A DNA stretch of 64,000 bases from NCBI RefSeq assembly GCF_003797775.2, contig NZ_CP060725.1, positions 2,660,001-2,724,000 on the forward strand. Reading direction: 5' to 3'. The DNA comes from Sphingopyxis sp. OPL5 (GTDB lineage: Bacteria > Pseudomonadota > Alphaproteobacteria > Sphingomonadales > Sphingomonadaceae). The translations under genes were made by a program, and so were the position numbers. Below, in pieces: positions 8,242 to 16,460 of the stretch. Numbering within the stretch: the stretch's first letter is position 1; the number at the start of each line of letters is the position of its first letter. The notes below the pieces were generated by a model. It ran no database searches, was not told where the DNA came from, and was given only the letters and a program-made list of their open reading frames with translations.

Positions 8242-9449
8242 GCTTCGAGCGAGGCGAGCGGGCTGTCGGCGCCGCCGACGCTCGCCTGCGCCTGGCTCGC
8301 GCCCTCGGCGCGCGCGATATAGCCCTTCGACTTGGCGACCTCGCCCTCGAGCGACTGGACGGTGGTCTTCATGCTGTCGAGCGCCTTGAGCTTGAAGGTG
8401 TCGATCGCGTCCATCGTGTCATAGATGTTCTGGAACGCGCGGCTCAGCGTCTCCATCGGGATCGTGCTCGACGCGGCCTGTTCGTGGATGCGCGCGGTGT
8501 TGTCCTTCAGCATCTTCGATGTGCCGTCGATGATGTTCGCGGTCGTCGTGTTCAGCGCGGTGATCTGTTCGAGCACCAGCTTCTGGTTGGTCATCGCCTG
8601 CGCGACGGTGATCGCGGTCTTGAGCGCGCCGACGGTGGTCGTGCTCGCGCGGTCGACCCCCTTCACCAGCTCGATATTATTCTTCTTGACCAGGTCGAGC
8701 GCGAGATAGCCCTGCACCGTCACCGCCATCTGGGTCAGCAAATCCTGCGTCCGCTGCCGCGCATAGAAGAGCGCGTTTTCGCGCAGCACCTTGGCTTTCG
8801 CGGGATTGCTGACGTCGAGCTCGATCGCCTTCGATTCGAGCCGTTCGTCGAGCGTCTGGGCGATGTGGATCATCTGCTCGAGCTTGCCCATCGCCTCCCA
8901 CAGCTTGCGGCGCTCGACGTCGATCGCGGCATTGTCCATCAACAGCTCGTCCTTGCCGTTCGACAAGGCGGTCAGCACGCCCGAGATATGCGACTGGGCG
9001 CTGCGATATTGCGCGAAATAATTGGTGACGCTGCTCCCGAAAATCTTGTCGAGAAAGCCGCGCTTCGACAGCAATTTGCCGTTCGCCGACGGGTCGAGCC
9101 GCTCGACGGTGTTGCGCAGTTCAATGAGGTTCATGCCGATGTCGCTGTCGCGGTCCATCGCCTTGATCGGCCGGTCGAGGAAGCGGTTCGACTGGTTTGC
9201 CGCCTCCAGCATTTCCTTGCGGCCCATATTGGTGATCTGGTCGATCCGCTGGCCGAATTCGGGGCTGTTTTCGTCCTGCGCGACCAGGTCGTCGATAAAG
9301 CCGTCGACGCGCTCTTCCAGCTTCGATTTCTGCTCGGTCGACAGCGAGACGAGGCCCGCGGCCTTTTCGGGCGACACCACGGGCACCGGATCGGGCGGGG
9401 TCAGCTTCAGTTCGTCGGTTGCCGTCGCGGTTGCGGTCTGCTCGCTCAT
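8238..9449 (-). CDS. TelA-like toxic anion resistance family protein
   Basis: A 403-residue, wholly soluble and largely alpha-helical protein. The segment IDQITNMGRKEMLEAANQSNRFLDRP (shown as two halves: the MGRKEM and QSNRFLDRP cores, about 68-92) and the long helices ending AYTVAQAMTNQKLVLEQI-like sequence are typical of the TelA family (KlaA/TelA, PF05816). TelA was first linked to tellurite resistance. Later work connects TelA-like proteins to membrane stress, but the mechanism is unclear. It is first of a two-gene operon with the XpaC-like gene. Confidence 0.9.
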   Translation of the reverse strand: MSEQTATATATDELKLTPPDPVPVVSPEKAAGLVSLSTEQKSKLEERVDGFIDDLVAQDENSPEFGQRIDQITNMGRKEMLEAANQSNRFLDRPIKAMDRDSDIGMNLIELRNTVERLDPSANGKLLSKRGFLDKIFGSSVTNYFAQYRSAQSHISGVLTALSNGKDELLMDNAAIDVERRKLWEAMGKLEQMIHIAQTLDERLESKAIELDVSNPAKAKVLRENALFYARQRTQDLLTQMAVTVQGYLALDLVKKNNIELVKGVDRASTTTVGALKTAITVAQAMTNQKLVLEQITALNTTTANIIDGTSKMLKDNTARIHEQAASSTIPMETLSRAFQNIYDTMDAIDTFKLKALDSMKTTVQSLEGEVAKSKGYIARAEGASQAQASVGGADSPLASLEA

Positions 9450-9514
9450 TCGTCTTCCTTTCGGGCCCCCGTACCGCTTTCCTATATGGCACGCGGCACT
9501 GTGTTATTCAAGCA

Positions 9515-10474
9515 TCACACTTGATCGACCCTGTTGAGCACCGGCGCCAGCCAGGCCGACAGGATCAGCTGCGCCATATGATAGACAAGGATCGGCACCA
9601 GCACCATGCCCGCGATGGCGGGCGGAAACAGCGTCGCGGCGAGCGGCGCGCCGACCGCGATGCTCTTCTGCGCCCCCGAAAACAGCAGGGTGATCCGGTC
9701 GGGCCGCGCGAGCTTCAACAGCGCGCCGACCGCCCAGGCCCCGCCGAACGCCAGCGCCAGCAACACCCCGACCACGCCGAACACGATCGCGATCTCGCGC
9801 CCGTCGAGCAATTGCCAGATGCCCGCGACCACCGCGGCCGAAAAGGCGACATAGACCGCGATCGCGATCGCGGTGCGGTCCATGACCGTCGCCAGCCCCT
9901 TGTGCGCCATCACCCATGGCCGCAGCCAGCGCTGCACCAATTGCCCCGCCACGAAGGGCAACAGCAATATCGCGACGATCCGCAGCACCGCCTCGCCGTG
10001 AATCTCCCCCGCGCTCCCGGCGAGGCCCGCGAACAGCAGGGGCGAGGCCGCGACCCCGATCAGGTTGAGCAAGGCTGCCGCGACGACGCTCGCCGCGACA
10101 TTGCCGCCCGCCATCGAACTCGCCGCGGTTGCCGACTGGACGGTCGAAGGGAGAATGCCGAGGAACAGAAAGCCGAGTGCCAGCGTCGCGGGCAGGAAAG
10201 ATGCGGTCGCCGCCTGCGCCCCCAGCCCGAACAGCGCCATGATCCCGAAACAGAAGGTCAGCGCGCCCCCCTGCAATTTCCAGTTGCGGATGCCGTGCAG
10301 CACCTCGTCACGCGGCAGGCGGACGCCGTTGAGAAAGAACAGGAATATGATCGCCGCGGTCGAAACCCACTGCGCCACCGGCACCATGCTTCCTCGCACC
10401 GGCAGCAGGCTGGCGAGCAGGATCGTCGCGAGGAGCAACGGAACGAAGCGGTCGGGGAAGATGCGCGCGAGCAT
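9515..10474 (-). CDS. Bile acid:sodium symporter (SBF-like) family transporter, YfeH type
   Basis: A 319-residue integral membrane protein with about ten hydrophobic segments. Family signatures include FLFFLNGVRLPRDEV (about 43-57) and FLFLGILPSTVQSATAASSMAGGN (about 103-126), with the crossing-helix region around SATAASSMAGGN. These SBF-like CPA-superfamily proteins move organic anions with Na+ or H+; the substrate of this branch is not known. The gene is monocistronic and starts 42 bases downstream of the CcdA-like gene on the same strand. Confidence 0.88.
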   Translation of the reverse strand: MLARIFPDRFVPLLLATILLASLLPVRGSMVPVAQWVSTAAIIFLFFLNGVRLPRDEVLHGIRNWKLQGGALTFCFGIMALFGLGAQAATASFLPATLALGFLFLGILPSTVQSATAASSMAGGNVAASVVAAALLNLIGVAASPLLFAGLAGSAGEIHGEAVLRIVAILLLPFVAGQLVQRWLRPWVMAHKGLATVMDRTAIAIAVYVAFSAAVVAGIWQLLDGREIAIVFGVVGVLLALAFGGAWAVGALLKLARPDRITLLFSGAQKSIAVGAPLAATLFPPAIAGMVLVPILVYHMAQLILSAWLAPVLNRVDQV

Positions 10475-10516
10475 CGGCGCGTGATGACGACGCCGCAGCG
10501 GCTTGGCAAGGTCCGA

Positions 10517-11236
10517 TCAGAAGCGCGTCGACCAGTCGCTCGCCCACGCCGGTCCGTGGATCAGGAACCAGGTTTCGATCGCCTTGTCCCAGCCGGAGAG
10601 TACCAGCACCCCCGCGAGCAGCAGGCCGAAACCGAGCCATTGCTTGCCCCGGTTCGATGCCTTGCCCAGCCGGTCGCGCCCGCGCAGCAGCGCTTGCCGT
10701 CCGAGCAGGCCGATCAACAGCAGCGGGATGGCGATGCCGATGCCGAACAACAGCATCACTGCGCCGGCCTGCGCCAGGTCCTGCCCCTGGCTGGCGAGGA
10801 GCAGCGCGGCGCCGAGCGTCGGCCCGACGCACGGGCTCCACACCGCACCGAGCAACAGCCCGAGCCCGAATTGGCCGCCGATGCCGCGGCGCGGCCGGCC
10901 CTGGCTGCGACGGTTCGCCCAATCGCCGATCGGCGCCAGCAGCCGCGTCATCGCGCGCTGCGCCGACGGGACGATCAGGATCAGGCCGAAACCGATGAGC
11001 AACCACGCCGACACACGGCGGAATGCCGCCGGGTCGATGCCGATCGACACGCCGACGGTCGCGATGAGCAGGCCCAGCGCGGCAAAACCGGTGGCGAGTC
11101 CGATCGCCAGCGCCGCCGGTCCCCAGCGATGCTCGCTGCTCGCCGCGCCCAGCACGATCGGCAGGATCGGCAAGATGCACGGCGACAAGATCGTCAGCAC
11201 CCCGGCGAGAAAGGCGGCGCCCAGCGTCAGCAGCAT
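10517..11236 (-). CDS. CcdA/DsbD-type transmembrane thiol-disulfide transporter
   Basis: A 239-residue protein with six or so transmembrane helices. The two reactive cysteines lie in the conserved contexts TILSPCILPILP (Cys at about 20) and VWSPCVGPTLG (about 136), as in CcdA and the DsbD core. It should carry electrons from cytoplasmic thioredoxin to a periplasmic acceptor. The acceptor is probably the secreted thioredoxin-like protein encoded 35 bases upstream in the same operon. Typical CcdA length. The role may be cytochrome c maturation or periplasmic protein repair. Confidence 0.9.
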   Translation of the reverse strand: MLLTLGAAFLAGVLTILSPCILPILPIVLGAASSEHRWGPAALAIGLATGFAALGLLIATVGVSIGIDPAAFRRVSAWLLIGFGLILIVPSAQRAMTRLLAPIGDWANRRSQGRPRRGIGGQFGLGLLLGAVWSPCVGPTLGAALLLASQGQDLAQAGAVMLLFGIGIAIPLLLIGLLGRQALLRGRDRLGKASNRGKQWLGFGLLLAGVLVLSGWDKAIETWFLIHGPAWASDWSTRF

Positions 11237-11271
11237 GTCGGCAGGTTCATGATCGCGGTCCGGCGCGCCGC

Positions 11272-11691
11272 TCAGCGCGTCGAGGCGACGAGCCGCGCGA
11301 TCTTCGAGGGGTCGGTTTCACCGAGCAGGCGGCCGGTCTCGGTCTTGCCCTTATAGGCGATCAGCGTCGATTGGCGGGTGACGCCGAGCGGGCGCTGGAC
11401 ATCCTTCTGGCTGTCGAAATCGATCCGGAACACCACGACATTCCGGTTCGCGGGCAGCTTTTGCGCGGCGGCGATCCCCGGCTGCTGGCGTGCGCACACC
11501 GGGCACCAGGGCGCATGGACGTCGATCAGGATGCGCTGCCCCCTGGCGCGCGCCACGTCGAATGCCGGCTGGGTGAATTTCACGAACGCCACCTCGCTCT
11601 TGTCGGCGGCAAAGGCCGGCGCGACATGCGCGATGCCCGCGCCCAGCGGCGCGGCGGCGATCAGGGCGGCGAGGATGATGTTGCGGGTCAT
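11272..11691 (-). CDS. Secreted thioredoxin-fold protein
   Basis: A 139-residue protein from the ATG at 11691, which has AAGGA at a good distance. A longer frame to 11877 only reads through an intergenic repeat. A Sec signal peptide (MTRNIILAALIAAAPLGAGI... cut after AFA) precedes a thioredoxin domain with active site APWCPVCARQQ (CPVC). The protein ends with SKIARLVASTR. It should be a periplasmic reductant or oxidant working with the CcdA-like protein downstream. The CPVC dipeptide differs from the classical CGPC. Confidence 0.9.
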   Translation of the reverse strand: MTRNIILAALIAAAPLGAGIAHVAPAFAADKSEVAFVKFTQPAFDVARARGQRILIDVHAPWCPVCARQQPGIAAAQKLPANRNVVVFRIDFDSQKDVQRPLGVTRQSTLIAYKGKTETGRLLGETDPSKIARLVASTR

Positions 11692-11790
11692 GGCGGGGTC
11701 CTTGGATGGTGCGGGGGTTTGAGTCCCCTTGTTCGCGGCCGCGCCGCAAGAGGTTACAGCGCTATGCCAACCGAACACTCGGATCCCGCC

Positions 11791-11859
11791 GTTCGTCCCG
11801 AGCGTCGTCGAGGGACATTGGCGCGGCGCAAAGCTGTCCCGACTTCGCTCGACACGAAC
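11791..11859. repeat. Dispersed intergenic inverted repeat (GTTCGT...GTCGAG type)
   Basis: An imperfect inverted repeat: GTTCGTCCCGAGCGTCGTCG at 11791-11810 opposes the arm GTCCCGACTTCGCTCGACAC at 11836-11855 and the bases after it. It lies in the divergent gap between the thioredoxin-like gene and the nucleosidase gene. A related GTGTCGAGCGAAG element occurs at 16471-16519. Such elements look like mobile or REP-like palindromes of sphingomonads, a recognition from memory. Confidence 0.65.
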
Positions 11860-11882
11860 CGAAACGGGGTTAGACACGCCCC

Positions 11883-12539
11883 ATGCCCAATCTCCTCATC
11901 CTCGCCGCCCTCGCCGAAGAGGCCGACGCCCTCTTCCCCGGCACCGGCACCCCGATCCACGGGGCCTTCCCCGTCCGCCGCCTCACAACCCACGGCCACC
12001 GCATCACCGTCGCCACCTGCGGCCTCGGCAAGGTCAACGCCGCGCTCGCCGCCGGGCTGTTCGCGGCCGACGCCGACATCCTCCTGATGTCGGGCACCTG
12101 CGGCGCGCTCGGCGCCGAACCCGGCCGCGCCTATTGGCTCGCCGAGGCGGTGCAGCATGATTATGGCGCGAACGAGCCCGGTCTTTTCCGCCGCTATCGC
12201 GCCGGCGACTGGCCGATGGGCGAAGCGGGCGAAGCGCATTTCGCCGCGATGGCCGACCCCGGCCTCGGCCTGCCGCATGCGCGCATCGCCAGCGGCGACA
12301 GCTTCGTCGCCTGCCCCGATGCCGCCGCCGATCTGAAAGCCAGCCTCGGCGCGACCCTCGTCGATATGGAGGTCGGCGCGGTCGCACAGGTCGCGGCGCG
12401 CCTCGGCAAGCCCTGGGCCGCGATCAAGGCGGTCACCGACGATGCCAATGACACAAGCGGCGGCGATTTCCAGGCGAACCTCGTCCGCGCCGCGCGGGCT
12501 GCGGGGCAGGAGGTCGAGCGACTGGTCGCGATGCTGTGA
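11883..12539 (+). CDS. 5'-methylthioadenosine/S-adenosylhomocysteine nucleosidase family protein
   Basis: A 218-residue cytosolic enzyme of the PNP/UDP superfamily. The fold starts with LLILAALAEEADAL, and GLGKVNAALAAG and MSGTCGALG match the phosphate/ribose-binding loops. VDMEVGAVAQVA holds the ribose-binding Met-Glu, and TDDANDTSGGDF holds the catalytic Asp (TDDAN). It likely hydrolyses an adenine-type nucleoside (MTA/SAH or a related substrate such as a hopanoid or futalosine intermediate). Slightly short for MTAN, so exact substrate is open. It overlaps the next gene by GTGA. Confidence 0.8.
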   Translation: MPNLLILAALAEEADALFPGTGTPIHGAFPVRRLTTHGHRITVATCGLGKVNAALAAGLFAADADILLMSGTCGALGAEPGRAYWLAEAVQHDYGANEPGLFRRYRAGDWPMGEAGEAHFAAMADPGLGLPHARIASGDSFVACPDAAADLKASLGATLVDMEVGAVAQVAARLGKPWAAIKAVTDDANDTSGGDFQANLVRAARAAGQEVERLVAML

Positions 12540-13171
12540 GGCGCGCGCTGGTCGCCGCGCTGCTGTTGATCGTCGCCGCGGCCGCCGGCTGGGCGCTGCT
12601 CACCCGCTCGGTCGCCCCGATCATCGGCGTCGCGCCGCAAAAGGACGCCGATCTCTTCGCCGCCTGGCGCCTCGGCGCCGCGAAGAACGATGTCGTGGGA
12701 ATCGAGGCCTATCTGAAAAGCCGGGGCGTCGCCGACGTCCTGCCGCTCGCCGACATCTTGCGCAGCGACGCGCGCTGGCGCCGCTGCAAGGCGCCCCAAC
12801 CCTTCGCCGTCCCGCCGCGCGCGCTCTGGCCCGCGATGGTGCCGACCTTGCGCTATATCCGCGATGAACTGGTCCCCGTCACCGGGCCGGTGCGTATCGT
12901 GTCGGGTTATCGCGATCCCGTCGCCAACAGCTGTTTCAAGGGCGCGAAAGCGAGCCGCCACCTCCGCTTCGCGGCGCTCGACCTCGAACCGGTCGCGCCG
13001 CTGTCACGCGACGATCTGATCGCGCGCCTCTGCCCGCTCCACACCCGCACCGGCGCGCGGTTCGATGTCGGGCTCGGCATCTACGTGGGTAAGCGCTTCC
13101 ACATCGACACCGCGGGCTACCGCCGCTGGGGCGCCGACTATCACGCCGCGTCATCGCCGTGCCTGAACTGA
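12536..13171 (+). CDS. Membrane-anchored peptidase M15 / D-Ala-D-Ala carboxypeptidase-like protein
   Basis: A 211-residue protein starting at GTG that overlaps the previous stop. It has one N-terminal transmembrane helix (LVAALLLIVAAAAGWALL, about 4-22). The periplasmic domain has the M15A pattern IVSGYRDPVANSC...GAKASRHLRFAALDLEPV, in which the His of SRH and the Asp of LDL are likely zinc ligands, with a late FHIDTAGYRRWGADY. It probably trims peptidoglycan peptides. Pairing with a nucleosidase looks incidental. Confidence 0.82.
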   Translation: MRRALVAALLLIVAAAAGWALLTRSVAPIIGVAPQKDADLFAAWRLGAAKNDVVGIEAYLKSRGVADVLPLADILRSDARWRRCKAPQPFAVPPRALWPAMVPTLRYIRDELVPVTGPVRIVSGYRDPVANSCFKGAKASRHLRFAALDLEPVAPLSRDDLIARLCPLHTRTGARFDVGLGIYVGKRFHIDTAGYRRWGADYHAASSPCLN

Positions 13172-13187
13172 CCGTTCCACCCCATCC

Positions 13188-13259
13188 GTCACCCCGGACT
13201 TGATCCGGGGCCTGCCTGTCTGAAGAAAAAGGCGGGTCCCGGGTCAAGCCCGGGATGAC
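13188..13259. repeat. Dispersed 72-base palindromic repeat, GTCACCCCGGACTTGATCC form
   Basis: The element has an outer GTCACCCCGG...CCGGGATGAC frame and a middle GCCTGCCTGTCTGAAGAAAAA. Its arms, with cores ACTTGATCC and GGGTCAAGC, pair with one A/C mismatch and one G/U wobble. A near-identical copy lies at 51631-51703 with the arm cores exchanged. It is non-coding and sits between convergently spaced genes, where it could act as a terminator. Confidence 0.85.
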
Positions 13260-13336
13260 GAACGGCGGCAAGCGAGTAAATCGCGCGCCGCGAAAATCGC
13301 GCTTCGGCAGGCGGCCAAGGCGCGGTAAGTCGGCGC

Positions 13337-13993
13337 ATGCGAATCGAAGGCAATTATAAAGACGATGGCTATGCGACGATCCGGGGCCTGATCCCGCCGG
13401 AGGTCGCCGCGAACCTGTTCCGGCAGATTGAGCTCGACCTGTCGGCCGCGGGCAAGAGTTTCGACACCTTTGCCAAGCCGCACCCGCTCTCCAAGAAGCA
13501 GACGATCGACATCTCCGGCCATTTCTACCGGCCGCTGACGACCTTTTTGTGGGGCCTGACGCCGATCGTCAGCGAACTGACCGGGGCGGACCTGCTGCCC
13601 AGCTACGACTATTTCCGCATCTATGGAAAGGACGACATCTGCCGGGTCCATTCGGATCGCCCCTCGTGCGAGCACAGCGTGTCGCTCACGCTCGTTTACA
13701 GCGACGCTGTACCCTGGTCGCTGGAGGTCGGGTCGGTGCCGGTGAAGGGCGAGGGGCCGTGCGTCGACGATTTCGGCGACGAACCCTTTACCGCGGTCGA
13801 GATGCAGCCCGGCGACGCCGTCCTCTATCGCGGCATCGACCTGCGCCACGGTCGCATGACGCCCAATCCCAACCAATGGTCGGCGCATCTGTTCCTGTTC
13901 TGGGTGGAGCGCGGCGGCCCGTTCGAGCAGCATGCCTTCGACGAGCAACGCCTGCGGTCGGAATTGAAGCGCGTCAGCAATCTGGACGTCTGA
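13337..13993 (+). CDS. Putative 2OG-Fe(II) oxygenase-like protein
   Basis: A 218-residue protein of no firmly recognised family. It has an HxD...H facial triad in a plausible jelly-roll setting: H105-S-D107 in CRVHSDRPSCEHS and H171 in YRGIDLRHGRM. The segment MQPGDAVLYRGIDLRHG resembles the second half of phytanoyl-CoA/prolyl hydroxylase-like folds, and a downstream Gln/Trp/Ser strand (NQWSAHLFLFWV) follows. The N-terminus NYKDDGYATIRGLIPPEVA is also like oxygenases. It starts downstream of a repeat, and the substrate is unknown. Confidence 0.65.
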   Translation: MRIEGNYKDDGYATIRGLIPPEVAANLFRQIELDLSAAGKSFDTFAKPHPLSKKQTIDISGHFYRPLTTFLWGLTPIVSELTGADLLPSYDYFRIYGKDDICRVHSDRPSCEHSVSLTLVYSDAVPWSLEVGSVPVKGEGPCVDDFGDEPFTAVEMQPGDAVLYRGIDLRHGRMTPNPNQWSAHLFLFWVERGGPFEQHAFDEQRLRSELKRVSNLDV

Positions 13994-14055
13994 GTGCGGC
14001 GCCGGAACCCCGAACGCAGCCTGTGCCGGATGAAAGCGGACAGCCCGCCCACCCC

Positions 14056-15063
14056 TCACTCATAACTCAAATGCGTCGCTTTCCCGCGAAAGATCCAGTG
14101 CGACAGGATCGAATATCCCAAAATCACTGGCAGCACGAACAGCGCGCCGATCAGGATGATGCTCAGCGATTCGGGCGACGCCGCCGCCTGCCAGATGTCG
14201 AGCCGGTCGGCGATCAGATAGGGGTAGAAGCTGTACGCGATGCCGACGAACCCCAGTGCGAACAAAATGCCCGCGGTCGCCAGCGGCACCCATGACAATT
14301 CGTCTTTCTCGCGCAAGGGGCGGCGCAGGAAGATCGCGAGCCCGGCGAACAGCGTCGCGGCGGCGATCGGGATCGGCAGCAGCGCGATGATCTCGGGCAG
14401 GCGGAACCAGCGCGCGAAGATGCGCTCCGACAGCAGGGGCGTCGCGATCGAGATGATCGCCATCGCCAGCGCGGTCAGCCACAAAGTCACCTCGGCCCAG
14501 CGCACCGCGCGCTTCTGCAAATCGCCCTCGACCTTGTAGACCAGCCAGCAGGCGCCGACGAACAGATAGCCCGCGACCAGCCCGAGCGCTGCGAGCAGGC
14601 AGAACAATACCGACGACAGGCTCTGGTCGAACCCCAGCACATAGGCGCCGAGCATATAGCCCTGGCAGAGCGCGGTGAGCAGCGAGCCATAAAAGAAGGC
14701 GGCGTCCCAGCGATGCTTCTGTTCGGGCGGTGCCTTGGCGCGGAATTCGAACGACACCCCGCGCAGGATCAGCGCGACCAGCATCAGCACGACGGGCAGG
14801 TACAGCTGGGTCAGGATCAACCCATGCGCGACCGGAAAGGCGACGAGCAGCAACCCGATACCGAGCACCAGCCAGGTCTCGTTCGCGTCCCAGAACGGCC
14901 CGATCGACGCCACCATCAGGTCGCGGTTCGCGTCCTTCTCCAGCCGCGTCAGCATGCCGACGCCGAGGTCATAACCGTCGAGGATGACATAGAGCAGGAT
15001 CGACAGGCCCATGAGGCCCGCAAAGATCACCGGCAGCCACCAGGGATCGACGAACGGCGTCAT
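14056..15063 (-). CDS. cydB: Cytochrome bd ubiquinol oxidase subunit II
   Basis: A 335-residue membrane protein with about eight or nine helices. It starts at ATG 15063, which overlaps the cydA stop (ATGA). A longer frame exists but is antisense-like. The N-terminus PVIFAGLMGLSILLYVILDGYDLGVGML carries the conserved acidic residue in DGYDLG, and motifs such as IGPFWDANETWLV are diagnostic. It pairs with CydA to reduce O2 to water from quinol in the inner membrane. The position after a regulator and cydA defines the operon regulator-cydA-cydB. Confidence 0.95.
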   Translation of the reverse strand: MTPFVDPWWLPVIFAGLMGLSILLYVILDGYDLGVGMLTRLEKDANRDLMVASIGPFWDANETWLVLGIGLLLVAFPVAHGLILTQLYLPVVLMLVALILRGVSFEFRAKAPPEQKHRWDAAFFYGSLLTALCQGYMLGAYVLGFDQSLSSVLFCLLAALGLVAGYLFVGACWLVYKVEGDLQKRAVRWAEVTLWLTALAMAIISIATPLLSERIFARWFRLPEIIALLPIPIAAATLFAGLAIFLRRPLREKDELSWVPLATAGILFALGFVGIAYSFYPYLIADRLDIWQAAASPESLSIILIGALFVLPVILGYSILSHWIFRGKATHLSYE

Positions 15064-16451
15064 GGCGTCACTCCCTCTTCGAGCGGTTCGGCGGGACCGG
15101 GCGCGGCGCCGGGGATCGGGAACATCGCCTTCGCGTCGGGCGCCGCCTTGCCGAGCCGCGCGAGGCGGTAGAGCACCGCGATATAGGCGGCGAGCAGCAC
15201 CACATAGACCGTAAGATACAGCGTCAGCGAACTCGCGACCATCGCGCTGCCGACCGGTCCCACCGCGTCGGCGGTCCTGAGCACCCCGGTGACCAGCCAG
15301 GGCTGGCGTCCGATCTCGGTGACATACCAACCCGCGAGCGTCGCGACCCAGCCGGCGAAGGTCATCGCGACGAGCGCGCGCGCATACCAGCGCGGCAGGC
15401 CATCGACCCCGCGCCGCCAGACATTCCACGCGCCGAACCACGATATCGCCAGCATCAGCACCCCCAGCCCGACCATGATCCGGAATCCCCAGAACAAGGG
15501 CGCGACCGGGGGATGGTTGCCTTCATAATCGTTGAGCCCGGGAACGACGCCAGCGGCTTCATGCTTCAGGATGAGGCTCGCGCCCGACGGCACGGCGACT
15601 TCCAGATGGTTGGTGCGCGCTTTCTCGTCGGGGATCGCGAACAGCACGAGCGGGACATGGCTGCGCGTCTCCCAATTGGCCTCCATCGCCGCGATCTTTT
15701 GCGGCTGATGTTCGAGCGTGTTGAGCCCGTGCATGTCGCCGACGAAAATCTGCACCGGGATCAGCAGTGCGGCGGCATAGAGGGAGGCTTTCAGCGTGCG
15801 CCGCACCCCTTCGCCGCCGCCGTCGCGCAGCCAGCGCCACGCCGACATACCCGCGATCAGGAAGGATACGGTGAGTGCCGAGGCGAGCAGCATGTGCATC
15901 AGGCGGTACGGCATCGACGGGTTGAAGACGATCGCCCACCAGTCGGTCGCATGGACGACGCCATCGCGGATCTCATAGCCGACCGGGGTCTGCATCCAGC
16001 TGTTGAGCGCGATGATCCAGAAGGCCGACAGCGTCGTGCCGCCCGCGACCAGGCATGTGGCGAGCGTGTGCACCCAGTTCGGCACGCGGCTGAACCCGAA
16101 CAGCATGATCCCCAGGAACACCGCCTCGAGGAAAAAGGCGGTCAGCACCTCATAAGCGAGCAACGGCCCCGCGACATTGCCGACCTTTTCCATATAGCCC
16201 GGCCAGTTGGTGCCGAATTGGAAACTCATCGTGATGCCCGAGACGACCCCCATCGCGAAACTCAGCGCGAAGACCTTCACCCACAGGCGGTACGCGTCCA
16301 TCCACGCCGCGTTGCCGGTGCGGTTGTACGCGAGTTTGAAGCCGAGCAGCGCCCAGCCCAATGCGATCGTGATCGTCGGGAACAGGATATGGAAACTGAT
16401 GTTCGCCGCGAACTGGATGCGCGCGAGGATCAGCGGGTCAAGTGCGTCCAT
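15060..16451 (-). CDS. cydA: Cytochrome bd ubiquinol oxidase subunit I (CIO-type)
   Basis: A 463-residue haem-bearing subunit. Signatures are the N-terminal RIQFAANISFHILFPTITI with haem-ligand His21, FAMGVVSGITMSFQFGTNW, and the quinol loop region VGDMHGLNTLEHQPQKIAAME. The haem-contacting GRQPWLV follows late. The quinol loop is short, which is usual for cyanide-insensitive CIO-type bd oxidases rather than E. coli CydA with its long insert. The gene starts 9 bases after the regulator stop, so the three genes should be co-transcribed. No cydX-like small subunit is seen after cydB. Confidence 0.95.
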   Translation of the reverse strand: MDALDPLILARIQFAANISFHILFPTITIALGWALLGFKLAYNRTGNAAWMDAYRLWVKVFALSFAMGVVSGITMSFQFGTNWPGYMEKVGNVAGPLLAYEVLTAFFLEAVFLGIMLFGFSRVPNWVHTLATCLVAGGTTLSAFWIIALNSWMQTPVGYEIRDGVVHATDWWAIVFNPSMPYRLMHMLLASALTVSFLIAGMSAWRWLRDGGGEGVRRTLKASLYAAALLIPVQIFVGDMHGLNTLEHQPQKIAAMEANWETRSHVPLVLFAIPDEKARTNHLEVAVPSGASLILKHEAAGVVPGLNDYEGNHPPVAPLFWGFRIMVGLGVLMLAISWFGAWNVWRRGVDGLPRWYARALVAMTFAGWVATLAGWYVTEIGRQPWLVTGVLRTADAVGPVGSAMVASSLTLYLTVYVVLLAAYIAVLYRLARLGKAAPDAKAMFPIPGAAPGPAEPLEEGVTP

Positions 16452-16460
16452 CGTCGTCTG

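Noticed and set aside
11692..11877. Upstream extension of the thioredoxin-like gene
   Set aside because: It encodes VRVERSRDSFAPRQCPSTT, the translation of an intergenic repeat; the start at 11691 has a good ribosome binding site and signal peptide.
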